A stretch of 64,000 bases of DNA from Dromiciops gliroides (GCF_019393635.1 NC_057864.1:447596822-447660821), one strand, 5' to 3'; shown: positions 1 through 11,481, counted from the first letter of the stretch. The notes: a model not told the origin generated them from the letters alone. Program-made: numbers and translations.

Positions 1-370
1 GAGGGATTAATACACACACTCAACTGGGTAGAGTAATCTATTTAATCTGGGAAGTAAATGAGCCTAACACTCATCAGAATTGGCTCAAAGACCTCAATCT
101 CAGCAGAATTGGCTCAAAGAGGGAATAACATACACACTCAATTGGGTGGAGTAATCTTTCTAATGCTGCAGGAAAATAGGAGGGGAAGGGGATAAAAAGA
201 GGGGAGCAAAAGAAGGAAGGACAGATTGGGGGAGGGGACAGACAGGAGCAAAGTCCTTTTGAAGAGGGATAGGATGAAAAAAGATGGCTAATAGAATAAA
301 CATCATGGGGAAGGGAATAGGATGGAAGGGAAACAGTTAATAGTAGTAATCATGAAAAAGAGAAAAGGGG
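1..370 (+). repeat. Duplicated repeat block leading into an L1 3' end
   Basis: A unit beginning gaggg(a)ataa...cacactcaactgggtagag at position 1 starts again near position 119, so the block is duplicated with a period of about 118 bp. A shorter shared piece, cagaattggctcaaag, occurs at 75-90 and 105-120. After about 180 the sequence becomes purine-rich and passes into recognisable L1 sequence. It looks like the internal part of a LINE-associated marsupial repeat, but I cannot name the family. More copies may lie left of the window. Confidence 0.5.
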
Positions 371-995
371 GAAAATTGTACAAAAATTATTTATAGCAAC
401 TTTTTGTGGTGGTGGATAAGAATTGAGAATCAAATGAATGTCCGCCAATTGAGGAATGACTGAAGAATCTGTGGTTTATGATTATGGTGGAATGGTATAG
501 TGCTATAGGAAATGACAAAGAGGATGATCCCAGAAAAACCTGGAAAGACTCATGAACTGACGTATAGTGAAGTGAGCAGAACTGGGAGGACATTGTGCAT
601 AGTAACAGCAGTACTGTTAAATGAAAAAATGTGAATGACTTAACTACTCTCAGCAATACAATGATCCAAGACAATCCCATATATATATATATAAACCTGG
701 TTGCTGTCTTATGGAGGGGGGAGGAAAAAAATTTGGAACTCTAAAATCTTGTGAAAATGAATGGGGGGCAGCTAGGTAGTGCAGGGGATAAAGCACCAGC
801 CCTGGATTCAGGAGTACCTGAGTTAAATCCGGCCTCAGACACTTGACATTTACTAGCTGTGTGACCCTGGGCAAGTCACTTAACCCCCATAGCACCCCCA
901 CACACAAACCACCCCCCCACAAAAAAAGAAAATGAATATTGAAAACTACCCTTACATGTAAATAGAAAAAATAAAATACATGTTTGTTTCAAGAG
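371..995 (+). mobile_element. L1 LINE 3' end (ORF2 C-terminus and 3' UTR), decayed
   Basis: Reads as the last part of L1 ORF2 (tatttatagcaact, a stretch equivalent to W..L.MVECYSAI, then gaaaaacctggaaagac and gtgagcagaac). The 3' UTR follows and ends ttgaaaactacccttacatg...aataaaatac. The reading frame has several stops, so it is inactive. It is interrupted by a SINE at 763-930, whose duplicated target tgaaaatgaat lies at about 752-762 and again near 931. Confidence 0.8.
763..930 (+). mobile_element. tRNA-derived marsupial SINE (WSINE1-like)
   Basis: Begins ggggggcagctaggtagtgc and runs through the core ctgtgtgaccctgggcaagt to an A-rich tail. It is inserted into the L1 3' UTR described at 371-995. 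Confidence 0.9.
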
Positions 996-1967
996 AAAAA
1001 AAAGAAGTAGAGATGACCTTATTTCTGAAACAAGAGACTGGGAGTAATATATTGAAAACATTCTTCATGAAATCAAGAACTCTGTTACTCTGAGTGAGGT
1101 TAGTCAATAGAAGCAAGGCATTGTGAATGATGTGATTCTTCAGCTGTGCCCCCAACTTGAAAGAGGAAATATCTGATATATTTTCAACATAATATGGAAG
1201 TCAAGTATTATCCTCAACCTATTGTTCTACTTCTCTTCCCAGTTCCAGTTAAAGCCCAGGGAGGGAGGGAAGAGAAGAGGGGAGACCCTTTTATGTTTAT
1301 TTCCTCCACTTCCTTTCCTCCAACTTACTTCTAAATCTCTTTAAATATTACTTCCAACTTTACCATTCAGCTAAAACTTTTCTTTCTGGGATGACCATGG
1401 ATCCATTAATAGCTTCATCCAGTAACATATTTTTCAGTCCTGATCCTTGTTGATCTTTCTGTTACATTCACATATTATCATGCTCTGATCCTTGATATTT
1501 CCTCCTCTCTAAGTTTCTGACTCTATTTTCTCCTGGTTTCCATTTTATCTGTTTGACTATTTATATTTTGCCTCGCTTAATGTAACATAAGATTGCATAT
1601 ATTTTTTGGTTGTCATCATACAGAGGAGCTGTACTGAGTTTGTACTACACTTAAAGCCCTAGGACTTTTTCATGTTATCTGCTGTCTAGACATATTTACC
1701 CCATCTTGTACTTGAGAAGTCGTGAGTTTTTTTGAACCCAAGTATGGATTTTACATTGATAATTTCCTCACAAATAAAATTGTAAATTTTAAATGAAATA
1801 ATGGTTGAGAAAAGACTCTAAATATGAATAATTTAGATACTAACAATGTTCAAGGATTTGGTGCAAAGTAACAGATGTGAGATAAAAAGATAAAGAGATG
1901 GAAACAGTATAGTTTTCAAGGATTTCACAATTTTATACAGCATTCTAAACAGAGGTAATATGTCTTT
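996..1967. other. No gene recognised (unique AT-rich sequence)
   Basis: AT-rich, without a convincing exon, RNA gene or repeat consensus that I can name. Pyrimidine-rich text at 1290-1560 resembles decayed antisense LINE sequence, but not clearly enough to call. Confidence 0.5.
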
Positions 1968-1982
1968 AAAAATGTAGTACAG

Positions 1983-2137
1983 GGGCAGCTAGGTGGCGCA
2001 GTGGATAGAGCACTGGCCCTGGAGTCAGGAGTACCTGAGTTCAAATCCGACTTCAGACACTTAACACTTGCTAGCTGTGTGACCCTGGGCAAGTCACTTA
2101 ACCCCAATTGCCTCACCAAACCAAACCAAACAAAACA
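1983..2137 (+). mobile_element. WSINE1-like SINE with perfect 15-bp target duplication
   Basis: Near-consensus copy with a tail of accaaaccaaacaaaac. It is flanked by AAAAATGTAGTACAG at 1968-1982 and 2138-2152, identical on both sides, so it is a fairly recent insertion. Confidence 0.93.
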
Positions 2138-2204
2138 AAAAATGTAGTACAGATCACTGAGTTTATCAATCTGGGGAACTCTTGCATATAAAAAGTCCTA
2201 CCAC

Positions 2205-2545
2205 CACTTATCTGCAATTTATGTTAAGACACCTGCTGATGGTCACACAGCTGGTTAGAAGTAGCACTAGAACTCAGGTCTTCTTGATTCCAAGCCTGGA
2301 CTGAGTCCACCATCTACCATATCACATTGTGTCTCTATAAGGTGCCTTAAAAGTGTGTGAGCCCATGTTATTATGTGGCTCCTCTTCCTTTTCCTATAAG
2401 CAAATAGACCTAAGTTCAAATTCTATCTCTGATACTTTTTATATGACCTCAAGGAAGTCACATCCTCCTTGAGCCTTTGTTTCCTCATCTGAAAATTGAA
2501 GGGTTTTTGGTACCTTCTAGCTCTAGCTCTTTTTTTCTATAAGAT
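2205..2545. repeat. Two MIR-type SINE fragments
   Basis: 2205-2340 is a MIR core in reverse orientation (ggtcacacagctggttagaa...gaactcaggtcttc). 2395-2545 is in forward orientation (gacctaagttcaaattc...gtttcctcatctgaaaat...ttctagctctag). Both are old and diverged. Confidence 0.65.
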
Positions 2546-2559
2546 GGAAATACAAGTGG

Positions 2560-4380
2560 TCCATGATATTGATTTGTTTTTGTGAGGTTTTTATGCCTAA
2601 TGTTTGGTCAGTTTTTGTGAAAGTGCACAGAAATAGGTAAATTCCTTTTTATCAAATTAAACATTTTTGGTGATCTATTACTAACTTGTTTCTAAAATTC
2701 TTTCATCTCCTTAGCTTTTTTTCTTGTTTCTCTTATGGCTACATTTATCTAGGTTGGAAAGCGGTAAAATTGAGATTGGCAACTATTATAGTTTTGCTGT
2801 CTATGTTCTCCTATAAATAATTAATTTTTTCTTTAATAATTTATATAATATGAAATTTGGTGCCTCTATATTCAATGTTGATATTAATTTATTGGTATCT
2901 TTTAACAAAATGTACTTCCCCTGTTTATCTTTTTAATTAGGTCTATTTTTTGCTTTTGCTTTGTCTAAGATCATTATTGCCACCCCTGCTTTTTTTACTT
3001 CAGCTGAATTATGATTGGTTCTGCTCCAGCCCCTTACTTTCTGTTTCAAGTTTATCTCTTGTAAACAAAATATTGTTGGTTTCTGGTTTCTAATCCATTT
3101 GGCTGTCCTCTTCTATTTTTGGGGTGAATTTGTCCCATTCACGTTCACAGTTAGAATTGCTAATTATATCTTTTCCTTCATCTTATTCTCTTATTTACTC
3201 CATCCATCTTTAAGAGTCTTTATTGCTTCTGGCCACTGCCACTTTAATCTACCCTGTCTTACCCTGTCTCTTCCCCTTTCTCTTAACTCTTCCTTTCCCT
3301 CCTACTTCCCTGATGGGTAAAATGCATTTCTATGCCCAACTGTCTATGCATTTGTATTCTTCCATCCTTGAAACAGTTCAGATGAAAGCTAGGTTCAAGT
3401 ATTGCCAACTCAACCCCAAAACTCCCTTCATTGTATAAACTCTATCTTGTGTGTCCTATTTATATGAGGCAATTTTTCTCATTCTTTCTCTTCTTTTCCA
3501 TTTCTCCCAGTGTTTCTCTTTCCCACCCTTATACTCTTCTTTTGAGATCATTGAAACATTTAGAATGACATGAAAGTCCTTTGTCTAATTATACTCCTAA
3601 GACCCCTAGGAATGATTAAGTTCTGAGGGGTTATAAATATCAGTTCCCATGTAAGAATGTAAACAGTTTAAGCTTGTTTAGTTCATTATTATTTCTCATT
3701 CATGGTTACCTTTCTAAGCTTTTCTTGAGTACTATATTTAACTGTAAAATTTTCTCTTCAGCTTTCATCTTTTCTTCAGGAATGCTTCTAAGTTTTCTAT
3801 TTCATTAAATGTCCATTCCAGAAATTCTACCCCCTGTAGAATAATACTTAGTTTTGTTGGGTAGATTATTCTTGGTTGTAATCCTAGCCCCTCTACCTTC
3901 TGGCATATTATATTTCAAATCCTCCATTCTTTTTATAATGGCAGCTACTAAATCTTGTGTGATTCTGTTTTTTTTTTGTCATTGTTGTTTTGTTTTTTTG
4001 TTTGTTTTTGTGAGGCAATGAGGGTTAAGTGACTTGCCCAGGGTCACACAGCTAGTACAGTGTCAAGTGTCTGAGACTAAATTTAAACTCAGGTCCTCCT
4101 GAATCCAAGGTCGATGCTTTATACACTGTGGCACCTAACTGCCCCCACTCTTGTCTGTTTCTGACTATGGTTCAGTAGTACTGGAATTTTTCCCAGATGC
4201 TTTCATCCTTTTATCTTTGAACTGAGAGCTCTTGATCTGGACAACAATATTCCTGAGTTTCATTTTGGTGTTTCTTTCAGGAGATAATTGGTGGATATTT
4301 CAATTCCTACTCTGTCCTCTATTTCTAAGATATCTGGGAAGTTTTTCTTTATAATTCCTTGGAATATGACCTCTAGCTGT
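2560..4380 (-). mobile_element. L1 LINE, antisense: ORF2 N-terminus then ORF1 C-terminus, decayed
   Basis: On the minus strand this is the L1 ORF1-ORF2 region. 2900-3200 corresponds to the endonuclease start of ORF2 (reverse complement of ttgtttacaagagat, and the stretch coding AEVKKAG-like residues). About 3700-4300 corresponds to the ORF1 C-terminal domain (reverse complement of ccaagaataatctacccaac and neighbouring text). Going left to right on + the order is ORF2 then ORF1, as expected for a minus-strand element. Many stops and indels show it is dead. A SINE interrupts it at 3985-4144, and an opposite-oriented L1 follows at 4381. Confidence 0.7.
3985..4144 (-). mobile_element. WSINE1-like SINE, antisense
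   Basis: Starts with the T-rich complement of the tail (tttgtttgtttttgtgaggc), then ttaagtgacttgcccagggt, and ends ggcacctaactgcccc. It is inserted in antisense L1 ORF1 sequence. Confidence 0.9.
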
Positions 4381-5104
4381 GCATACCCTTTGACCCAGTG
4401 GTATCACTACTAGGTCTGTATCCCAAAGAGATCATAGAAAAGAGAAAAGGACTCACATGTAGAAAAATATTTATATCAGCTCTCTTTGTGATGGCAAAGA
4501 ATTGGGAATTGAGGGAATGCCCATCTATTGGGAAATGGCTGAATACATTGTGGTATATGAGTGTAATGAAATACTATTGTGCTATAACAAACAAGGGGCA
4601 GGAGGATTTCAGAGAAATGTGGAAGGGATTTACATGAATTGATGCTGAGTGAGATGAGCAGAACCAGGAGAACATTGTACACAGTAACAGCAACATTGTG
4701 TGACAATCACATGTGGTAGACTTGGCTCTTCTCAGCAGTGCAATGATCTAAAACAGTTTCAAAGTACCCATGATAGAAAACGTTCTTCACATCCAGAAAA
4801 AAGAACTGTGGATTCTGAATGCAGATTGAAGCATATGGTTTCTACTTTTGGTTTTGATTTTATTTTTTTTTGAGGTTTTTCCCTTGTGTTCTGAGTCTCC
4901 TTTCACAATATGACCAATACAAAAATATGTTTAATATGATTGTATACATATAACCTATATCAGATTGCTTTTCATCTTGGGGAAGGGGGAGGGAAGGGAG
5001 GGTGGGAGAAAAAAATTTAGAACTAAAAATCCTATGAAAACAAATGTTGAAAACTATCTTTACATGTAACTGGAAAATAATAAAATACTTTTATGATAAA
5101 AAAA
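4381..5104 (+). mobile_element. 5'-truncated L1 3' end inserted into an antisense L1
   Basis: Sense-strand ORF2 C-terminus (gcataccctttgacccagtg, cccaaagagatcatagaaaa, and a stretch coding W..L-WYM-V-KYYCAITN) followed by the 3' UTR. It ends ggaaaataataaaatacttt plus an A-rich tail. The flanks (aatatgacctc on the left, aatatgtctc on the right) look like a diverged target duplication. The antisense ORF1 of the host element resumes directly afterwards, which shows that this is an insertion. Confidence 0.8.
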
Positions 5105-5343
5105 GAAATATGTCTCGGATTTTGTTGTTGTTCATGGTTTTCAGGTATTCCAATGATTCTTAGAATATCTCTTCTCAATATATTATCCATAATTAGTTGT
5201 TTTTCCTACAGGATATTTTATATTTTCTTCTATTTTTTAGTCTTTTAACTTTGTTTTATTATTTTTAGTGTCTCAGGGTCATTAACTTCCACTTAGCCAT
5301 TTCTAATTTTTTAAGGCATTATTTTCTTCAGTAAGGTTTTTTT
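5105..5343 (-). mobile_element. Continuation of antisense L1 ORF1 (coiled-coil end)
   Basis: Continues the minus-strand ORF1 broken at 4380 (tttcaggtattccaatgatt, tcattaacttccacttagcc, ttattttcttcagtaaggtt). It is interrupted again at 5344 by another L1. Confidence 0.65.
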
Positions 5344-6150
5344 CCATAAAAGTATTTTATTATTTTCCAAGTACATGTAGAGATAGTTTGCAACATTTGT
5401 TTTTATAAGATTTCTAGTTTCAATTTTTTCTCCCTCCCTCTCTTCCTTTGCCACTCTCCAAGACAGCAAGCAATCTGATATAGGTTATATATGTACAATC
5501 ACATTAAACATATTTCTGCATTAGTCATGCTGTGCTAGAAGAATCAAAGCAAAAATGAAAAACCTCAAAAAAGAAAAACAACAACAAAAAATAGAGATAG
5601 TATGGTTCACTCTGCATCTAGATTCCATAGTAATTTTTTTTTCTGGATTTAGAGAGCATTTTCCATTATGAGTCCTTTGGAACTATCCGGGACCATTGTA
5701 TTGCTGAGAAGAGTCAAGTCATTCATAGTTGATCAACACACAATGTTGTTGATACTGTGTACAATGTTCTCCTGATTCTGCTCATCTCACTCAGCATCAA
5801 TTCATGTAAGTCCTTCCATGTTTCTCTGAAATCTGCCTGCTCATTGATTCTTATAGCACAATAGTATTCCATTACATTCATATACCACAACTTCTTCAGC
5901 CATTCCCCAATTTATGGGCAACCCCTCAATTTCCAATTCTTTGCCACCACAAAAAGAGCAGCTATAATTATTTTTGTATGTGTGGGTCCTTTTCCCTTTT
6001 TTATGATCTCTTTGGGAAAAAAGACCCAAAAGTGGCATTGCTGGGTCAAAGGGTATGCACAGCTTTATAACTCATTGGGCATAGTTCCAAATTGCTCTCC
6101 AGAAGGGTTGGATCAGTTCACAGCTCCACCAAGACCTTGTGTTTTTCCAG
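5344..6150 (-). mobile_element. 5'-truncated L1 3' end, antisense
   Basis: Begins with the reverse complement of the L1 terminus (aaagtattttattattttcc), then the 3' UTR and ORF2 C-terminus (caatagtattccattacatt, cattccccaatttatgggca, tggcattgctgggtcaaagg). Coding potential is fragmentary. Confidence 0.8.
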
Positions 6151-6835
6151 ATGAATTTTGTTATTTTCTGATGCTATAAAATAATTTTAGGCAGTCTAAT
6201 TCGTATGGCACTGAATAAATTAATTTAGGTAGAGTTGTTCAGTAAAGTTTTGTACATTTTTTAATAAACTATATTTCTCTTTTCATAACCATCTTGCATT
6301 TTTCTCATTTCATTCTTCATTTTTTCATCTACTGCTCTTATTCAGTTTTTGTTTTGTTTTGGTTTTTGAGAGGTAATTAGGGGTGTGCCCAGGGTCACAC
6401 AGCCAGTAAGTGTCAAGTGTCTGAGGCCGGCTTTGAACTCAGGTCCTCCTGAATCCAGGGCCGGTGCTTTATCCACTGCGCCACCTAGCTGCCCCTCTTA
6501 TTCAGTTTTTTTTTTTAATCTTTTTGAGCTTTTAAAAATCTCTTTCTTTAACTCTTCTAGGAATTCATGCTTGGCTTTTGCCCAATCTATTTTTTTTTCA
6601 GTTTGAGGCTTTGCTTGTAGGTGTTTTCAAGTTATTGTCTTCTGTCTTTGTGATTTAGGCTTCCTCATTTTGACAGTAGCTCTTTATGGTTGGGTTCTTT
6701 TTTTGTATGTTCATTCTTCTAGCCTCCTTCTTGAATTTGGATTTCATGTTAGTGTTGGGTTCTGCTCACTTTGGGAAAGGATGTTTGGCCTGAGCCTCTG
6801 TCTTTTTATGTCCTTCAGTTGCTTTGATTTAGATA
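6151..6835 (-). mobile_element. Antisense L1 ORF1 N-terminus / 5' region remnant
   Basis: AT-rich pyrimidine-biased sequence (ttttttcatctactgctctt, ctctttctttaactcttcta) that looks like the continuation of the antisense L1 toward its 5' end. It carries an antisense SINE at 6352-6496. The assignment to ORF1/5' UTR is inferred from order. Confidence 0.5.
6352..6496 (-). mobile_element. WSINE1-like SINE, antisense
   Basis: gagaggtaattaggggtgtg...gcccagggtcacacagccag...ccgcgccacctagctgcccc type sequence, flanked by related tct-tattcag-tttt text at 6339-6347 and 6498-6507. Confidence 0.88.
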
Positions 6836-6849
6836 TTTGGAATATTTTT

Positions 6850-7635
6850 ATCATAAAAGTATTTTATTATTTTCCAGTTACATGTAAAAGTTTTCAACAT
6901 TTGTTTTCATTAGATTTTAAGTTCCAAACTTTTCTCCTCCCTTCCTTCCCACCCTCCTCCCCAAGACAGAAAGCAATCTAATATAGGTTATATATGTACA
7001 ATCATGTAAAACATTTCCGCATTAGTCATATTGTGAAAGAAGAATCAGAACACAAGGGAAAAACCTCAAAAGTGAAAAAAAAAATCAGCCAAAAAGTAGA
7101 AACAGTATGCTTCAATATGCATTCAGAATCCACAATTCTTTTTTTCTGGATGTGGAAAACATTTTCTATAATGAGTTCTTTGGAATTATCTTGGATCATT
7201 GCACTGGTGAGAAGAGCCAAGCCTATCACAGTTGATCATCACACAATGTTGCTGTTACTGGGTACAACGTTCTCTGGTTCACTCAGTATCAGTATCAGTC
7301 CACTTAAGTCTTTCCAGGTTTTTCTGAAATTTGCCTGCTCATCATTTTTTATAGCACAACAATATTCCATTATATTCATATACCACAACTTGTTCAGCCA
7401 TTCCCCAATTGATGGGCATTCCCTTGATTTCCAATTCTTTGCCACCACAAAGAGAGTTGCTATAAATATTTTTGTACATATGGGTCCTTTTCTCTTTTCT
7501 ATGACCTCTTTGGGATACAGACCTAGTAGTGATATTACTGAGTCAAAGGGTTCCATAGCCCTTTCGGCATAGTTCCAAATTGCTCTCCAGAATGGTTGGA
7601 TCAGTTCACAACTCCAACAACAAAGAATTAGTGTT
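6850..7635 (-). mobile_element. 5'-truncated L1 3' end, antisense, with target duplication
   Basis: Starts atcataaaagtattttatta and runs through the 3' UTR into the ORF2 C-terminus. The minus strand still encodes about 105 residues in frame over 7239-7556, with the L1 motif series LLGLYPKE, ECPSIGEWLN and YCCAIKN. It is flanked by ATTTGGAATATTTTT at about 6835-6849 and 7636-7650. Confidence 0.85.
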
Positions 7636-7650
7636 ATTTGGAATATTTTT

Positions 7651-7799
7651 TTTGGTGTTTTTTGGTGGAAAAATGGGGGTTAAGTGACTTTCTCAAGGTC
7701 ACACAGCTAGTACATGTCATGTACTTGAGGCTGGATTTGAACTCAGGTCCTCCTGAATGCAGGGCTAGTGTTTCATTCACTTTGCCACCTAGCTGCCCC
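7651..7799 (-). mobile_element. WSINE1-like SINE, antisense, inserted in the L1 target duplication
   Basis: Begins with a T-run (tttggtgttttttggtgg) and ends gccacctagctgcccc. Its right flank repeats TGGAATATTTTT (7800-7811), a third copy of the sequence that bounds the preceding L1. Confidence 0.9.
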
Positions 7800-8047
7800 T
7801 GGAATATTTTTACCATTTTCTTGGCCTCAGAAATAACAGTAGCAATAGAAGACCCAGGAGCAAAGAATCACACTATTGGCAACGAAATCTTTCTAAGCTT
7901 TAAAAAATTATTATTCTGGGCAATTTCTGCCTCCAATAGCAATCTTCAGAGTATCTCCACTTAGAAAAAAACTTTAATTTTATTACCCTTGCTTGCCTGT
8001 AATACATATTTCTCAAGCACACAAAGGGGAATTTTCTTTATGGCACA

Positions 8048-8230
8048 AAGCAGCTAGGTGATATAGTGGACTTGGCATCAGCATGATATGAGCTTGACTC
8101 CTGCCTCAAATACCAGGTATTTGACCCTGGACTAATCATTTAACTTCACTCATCCTCCTTTTCCTCAAGTATAAAATGGGAGTAATAATAGCGCCTACCT
8201 TATAGGGTTTCTGTAAGATTCAAATGAAGT
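8048..8230 (+). repeat. MIR/old MAR-type SINE
   Basis: Core cagctaggtgatatagtgga...tgaccctggactaatcattt, then a MIR-like tail (aaaatgggagtaataatagc...ttatagggtttctgtaagat). Diverged. Confidence 0.7.
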
Positions 8231-9074
8231 AGACCTTCTCTTTGCAAACCTTTATTCCTAAGCACAAAGCACCTCTTTTGTGCTTCTGTTCACCTTTTTC
8301 TTACTTCCCTGGTGGCATGGATGTGCAAAAACGTGTGAAAGAACCTAGATACCACTAAGTGAATCCATTTTCCCTGGTTTAAAAGTAAAATGATGACAGG
8401 TGCAGGAAGATATCACAGTTCTCCTGATCCTAGAACTGGCTCCATCTCCTTGGGTCTACATCATCTCATCTAAATATGGTGCCATTTTAATTTGAAATCC
8501 ATTCTTCACAGAGAAAGCCCAGGCTTCTCCACTCCTCAGCATGCGGAATCAATTGGAAACTAGGCCTACAGGTAAATATCTTTGGCACCACACTGCTCAT
8601 AAGGCAAGACCCTGGAGCAGGAAGACCTTTTAACCTCTGTGTGTATGCTGCACTGTGGGCTGTGCTCTTTCTGCTGCTGTCATTACAAATACAAGAAACA
8701 GACACCTGTGCTGAGCTGAAGGCTTTACATTTGTTAACAAGGAGAATAGCAGATACCAACAGATTTACTCTGCTTTAACTAAATGCTAGGGAGAGAAAAC
8801 TCCAGGATAATGACAAGAGCCACAGTACAAACCTATTTAGCTGAAATGTGAGAAAGTGTCTATAAATCTATCATGAGCTCCCCGAACTTCCCTTTTGTGC
8901 AAGGGGGTACTTTCTCAAAGGGGCTCAGTAGCTTGCTTTCTATTCCAGGAGTGTCTCGCATCATCCACTTGGAGTAATAGCCTAACCTTAGCCCCTCATT
9001 ACTTTTCCTTCCCCCTTACTGATGAAAAATGCATTGATTCCTTACTAGTCTCTGTTGCTTTCCCTCCCCCTGTA
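8231..9074. other. No gene recognised (unique sequence)
   Basis: Repeat-poor stretch of mixed composition. Open frames here lack family similarity that I can see. 8490-8760 is repeat-free and could be a non-coding conserved element, but nothing in it is diagnostic. Confidence 0.4.
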
Positions 9075-9275
9075 TCCTCGATTAGCTATGTGACCACCAT
9101 AAAATCAGCTAACTCCTTTGAGCCCTAATTTCTTCATCTGTCAAATGGGAATAATAATATTAAAACTTTTGGATTCTGTACCTCAGTTTCTCTGTGTGTA
9201 AGTGGGAGATAATATCAATTCTACCTATTTCATATTGAGATCAATAAAATTCTAGCTGTCAAAGTGCTTAGAAAA
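9075..9275 (+). repeat. MIR fragment
   Basis: agctatgtgaccaccataaa, ttcttcatctgtcaaatggg, aataataatatt and agctgtcaaagtgct follow the MIR order. Confidence 0.65.
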
Positions 9276-10156
9276 ACCAGAAGATATGATAGAATATGGT
9301 AATGTGTGGTCCATGTAGGTTATGTGAATTTCCACAAGAGTTCCTCTAAATAGGGAGGTGTAAATAGATATTTCTGGAATGTTGACCCCCCCCTTCTCCA
9401 AGAGAGATTTTAGTTCCTGCCTGAAAGGGAGTAGAAAATTGGACCCACAATGCTGCTCCATTCTGCATGCCTCGGAGAGGGGATACTAGACTAGAATCGT
9501 ATCCCTCTGCCCTCCTAAATGTTCTAGTTTATGGGAAATTATTTTTAACTCAAGCTGCTTTCTTGATCATTAATCCTTAACAGGGAAAGAGTTCCCCAAG
9601 CTATATCCAAAAGCTTGGCTCCCTTCCTACCAAGTAATAGTTAAACAAAGACCGTTACACAGAGTGAAGAGCAAATGAACCCATTTATCCAAGTTGATAG
9701 CAAACAGAAATCAGAGAAGTTATTTAGATTATAATATGACAGACATTACAAAAATTGAATGAGCTCTCCTTCTGGGATCAAGATATCTAAGTTCAATTGA
9801 GAGGGAGGGAGTCCCTGATCTCACCCAAGGGGAAATTCCCCAAAGTCTTTAGTGTGGAAACCAGGGATATGTCAAAGTGTTGGCTCCTCTATATGTCTGC
9901 TCCTTCCCAAAGTCTCTCCCTCCAGGGGTCTCTTCATGAAAGAATCCTAGAATCTCACTTATCATTTCCTGACATTGGAAGCCAGAAAAAAAAATTACTT
10001 TCCTTTCCAAGTTCTCACCAATTCTACCCTTCACACAGGCACAGAATGTTGAATAGTTATGCTCTCCACCAATAAGGAGACTCATGCAAATATACTCAGT
10101 TATATACTAAATTCAAATCCTAGGTTATAAAATTATTATTATAGATACATTATATA
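9276..10156. other. No gene recognised
   Basis: Unique sequence. The short frames at 9797-10075 and on the opposite strand have no recognisable domain. A run of nine C at about 9387-9395 is the only notable low-complexity feature. Confidence 0.4.
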
Positions 10157-10401
10157 GGGCAGCTAGGTGGTACAGGAAACAGAGCACCAGGCCTGAAGTC
10201 AGGAAGACTCATCTTCGTGGATTCAAATCTGTCATCAGACACAAATTATAGGACCCTAGGAAAATCATTTAATCCTGTTTACCTCAGTTTCCTCATTTGT
10301 AAAATGGGCTGGAGAAGGAAATGGCAAACTACTCTAGTATCTTTGCCAAGAAAATCCCAAATGGAGTCACAAAGAGTCAGATAAGACTGAAAAACAACAG
10401 A
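10157..10401 (+). mobile_element. MAR1-type long SINE
   Basis: SINE head gggcagctaggtggtacagg, then the long tail ctggagaaggaaatggcaaa, tctttgccaagaaaatccca and agagtcagataagactgaaa, ending aacaacag. An ATACATAT-rich simple repeat follows (10405-10460). Confidence 0.85.
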
Positions 10402-10515
10402 ATGCATACATACATAATAGATACATATATACATATATACGTATATAAGTACATATATAATATGTGTATTATTGTAACATTTTATATCAGTTTTAAATAG
10501 GGGACGATTGTAGTT

Positions 10516-10775
10516 TCCTGAGGCAGGTAGGTGACAAAGTACATAAAGTGCTGAACCTGGAGTCAAGACAACCTGAATTCAAATCCTATCTAGGACATTT
10601 ACTATCTGTATAACTCTGGACAGGTCGCTTTTTAACCTCAGTTTCTTTAGCTGTAAATAGGGGTGATAATAGGACCTACTTTAGGGAGTTGTTATAAGGA
10701 TCCAATGAGATAAACAGGTAACATAATTTGCGAATCTGCAAGCACTATGTAAAATGCTAGCTGTTGGTATCTGTT
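10516..10775 (+). repeat. MIR/MAR-type SINE fragment
   Basis: gaggcaggtaggtgacaaag, tggagtcaagacaacctgaa, aacctcagtttctttagctg, aatgctagctgttggtat: a complete but diverged SINE. Confidence 0.65.
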
Positions 10776-11298
10776 TGTTGAATAAATTGAACATATTTGT
10801 TGACTCATTTTCCCAAATCAATCAAATTTTCAATCTGGACGAGGGTCAAATTTCCAGGTGAATATTAGCTCTATATAACAAAATGGTCCAGGCTGGCTAT
10901 ATAACTGGGTTAAAAAAGAGGTCAGATAAATCCATGGCTGGCAGATAAGTTAGAGTGACCACTGCATAGGAAAAATACTTTTTTAAAAGGAAAATTTTCA
11001 GGGTTCCTTTAGTGAATTCACCAGTCCATTAGAAATATTATTATATTTATAAAAAGATATTTCTTTCACAGGCAGTCCTTCCTGGCACACACTTATTGTA
11101 GAATATGAGCACCTGCAAATGCTATAGGGAGAGAAGAGCTAATAGTTTGTGGCAAAAGTGATCCTTACTTATCAATACATTTGTTATTTATTCTCCACTT
11201 GAGCTATCTAAGTGAATGAGGCACCAAGTAAGCTTGATCCCAACAGCAAACGATTCTATTGCCCCAAAGTCAGTTTCAGACTAATGGTCATGGCCTTT
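10776..11298. other. No gene recognised
   Basis: AT-rich unique sequence between two SINEs. No exon-like or RNA-like signal seen. Confidence 0.4.
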
Positions 11299-11312
11299 AA
11301 GAATTGGATGCA

Positions 11313-11481
11313 GGGGAGGCTAGGTGGCACAGTGGATAGAGCACTGGCCCTGGAGTCAGGAGTACCTGAGTTCAAATCCGGCCTCAGATACTTAACACTT
11401 ACTAGGTGTGTGACCCTGGGCAAGTCACTTAACCCCAATTGCCTCACTAAAAACAAAAACACAAAACAAAACAAAACAAAA
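11313..11481 (+). mobile_element. WSINE1-like SINE with perfect 14-bp target duplication
   Basis: The head starts ggggaggctaggtggcacag and the tail contains several caaaa units. AAGAATTGGATGCA flanks it at 11299-11312 and 11482-11495. The open frame read across this region is a translated SINE, not a protein gene. Confidence 0.92.

Noticed and set aside
766..900. tRNA genes at SINE heads
   Set aside because: The heads derive from a tRNA and keep A/B-box-like words, but they do not fold as a cloverleaf with an acceptor stem and recur as interspersed copies.
7239..7556. 105-residue minus-strand frame as a possible gene
   Set aside because: Recognisable C-terminal L1 ORF2 remnant inside a 5'-truncated L1.
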